Positions 7,666 through 7,681 of a stretch of DNA of 7,681 bases are shown piece after piece. The stretch comes from Candidatus Staskawiczbacteria bacterium RIFOXYD1_FULL_32_13 (GTDB lineage Bacteria; Patescibacteriota; Minisyncoccia; Minisyncoccales; Staskawiczbacteraceae). The notes under the pieces were generated by a model. That model had not been told where the DNA came from. It searched no databases and was given only the letters and a program-made list of their open reading frames with translations. The translations under genes were made by a program, and so were the position numbers. Position 1 is the stretch's first letter. Each line of letters begins with the position of its first letter. The DNA is taken from contig MHPU01000028.1 in the NCBI GenBank assembly GCA_001820485.1, positions 1 to 7,681 of the forward strand. Direction: 5' to 3'.

Positions 7666-7681
7666 ACTACTTTAAATAATT

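Noticed and set aside
1..7681. CRISPR array, tRNA, rRNA or insertion sequence ends
   Set aside because: No regularly spaced direct repeats, cloverleaf-like segment or transposase reading frame with terminal inverted repeats was seen.

Overview
The window is AT-rich bacterial or archaeal-type DNA read in the standard code; its ORFs end in TAA, TGA and TAG. It is dominated by one compact plus-strand operon. The base composition and weak Shine-Dalgarno signals do not allow a confident taxon. A low-GC bacterium (for example a Legionella-like gammaproteobacterium or a candidate-phylum bacterium) is possible, but that is a guess.

Layout. Positions 1-258 hold the 3' part of a reading frame already open at the left edge. 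It has a CxxC knuckle and resembles small zinc-ribbon hypothetical proteins that I recall from mobile or accessory regions. Positions 259-482 are intergenic, with a run of short inverted repeats (320-360), a good candidate intrinsic terminator (359-388) and a weak promoter candidate (424-451). Three long genes follow: a 979-aa SNF2/RapA-like ATPase (483-3422), a 528-aa type III Mod-like N6-adenine DNA methyltransferase (3426-5012) and an 883-aa type III Res-like helicase-nuclease (5014-7665). They are separated by 3 and 1 bases. The last 16 bases show nothing recognisable.

How the genes work together. Mod and Res together look like a complete type III restriction-modification system: methyltransferase motifs, superfamily 2 helicase motifs and a C-terminal PD-(D/E)xK nuclease are all intact. 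The unusual part is the SNF2 ATPase placed first and tightly linked in the same transcription unit. Classical type III systems are only mod-res. The order SNF2 helicase, adenine methyltransferase, second helicase echoes class 1 DISARM (drmD, drmMI, drmA...), but here a genuine type III Res takes the place of the DISARM core genes. I read the operon as a three-gene, probably anti-phage, composite of type III restriction-modification with a DrmD/RapA-like translocase. All three genes look intact, so the system is probably functional or recently so.
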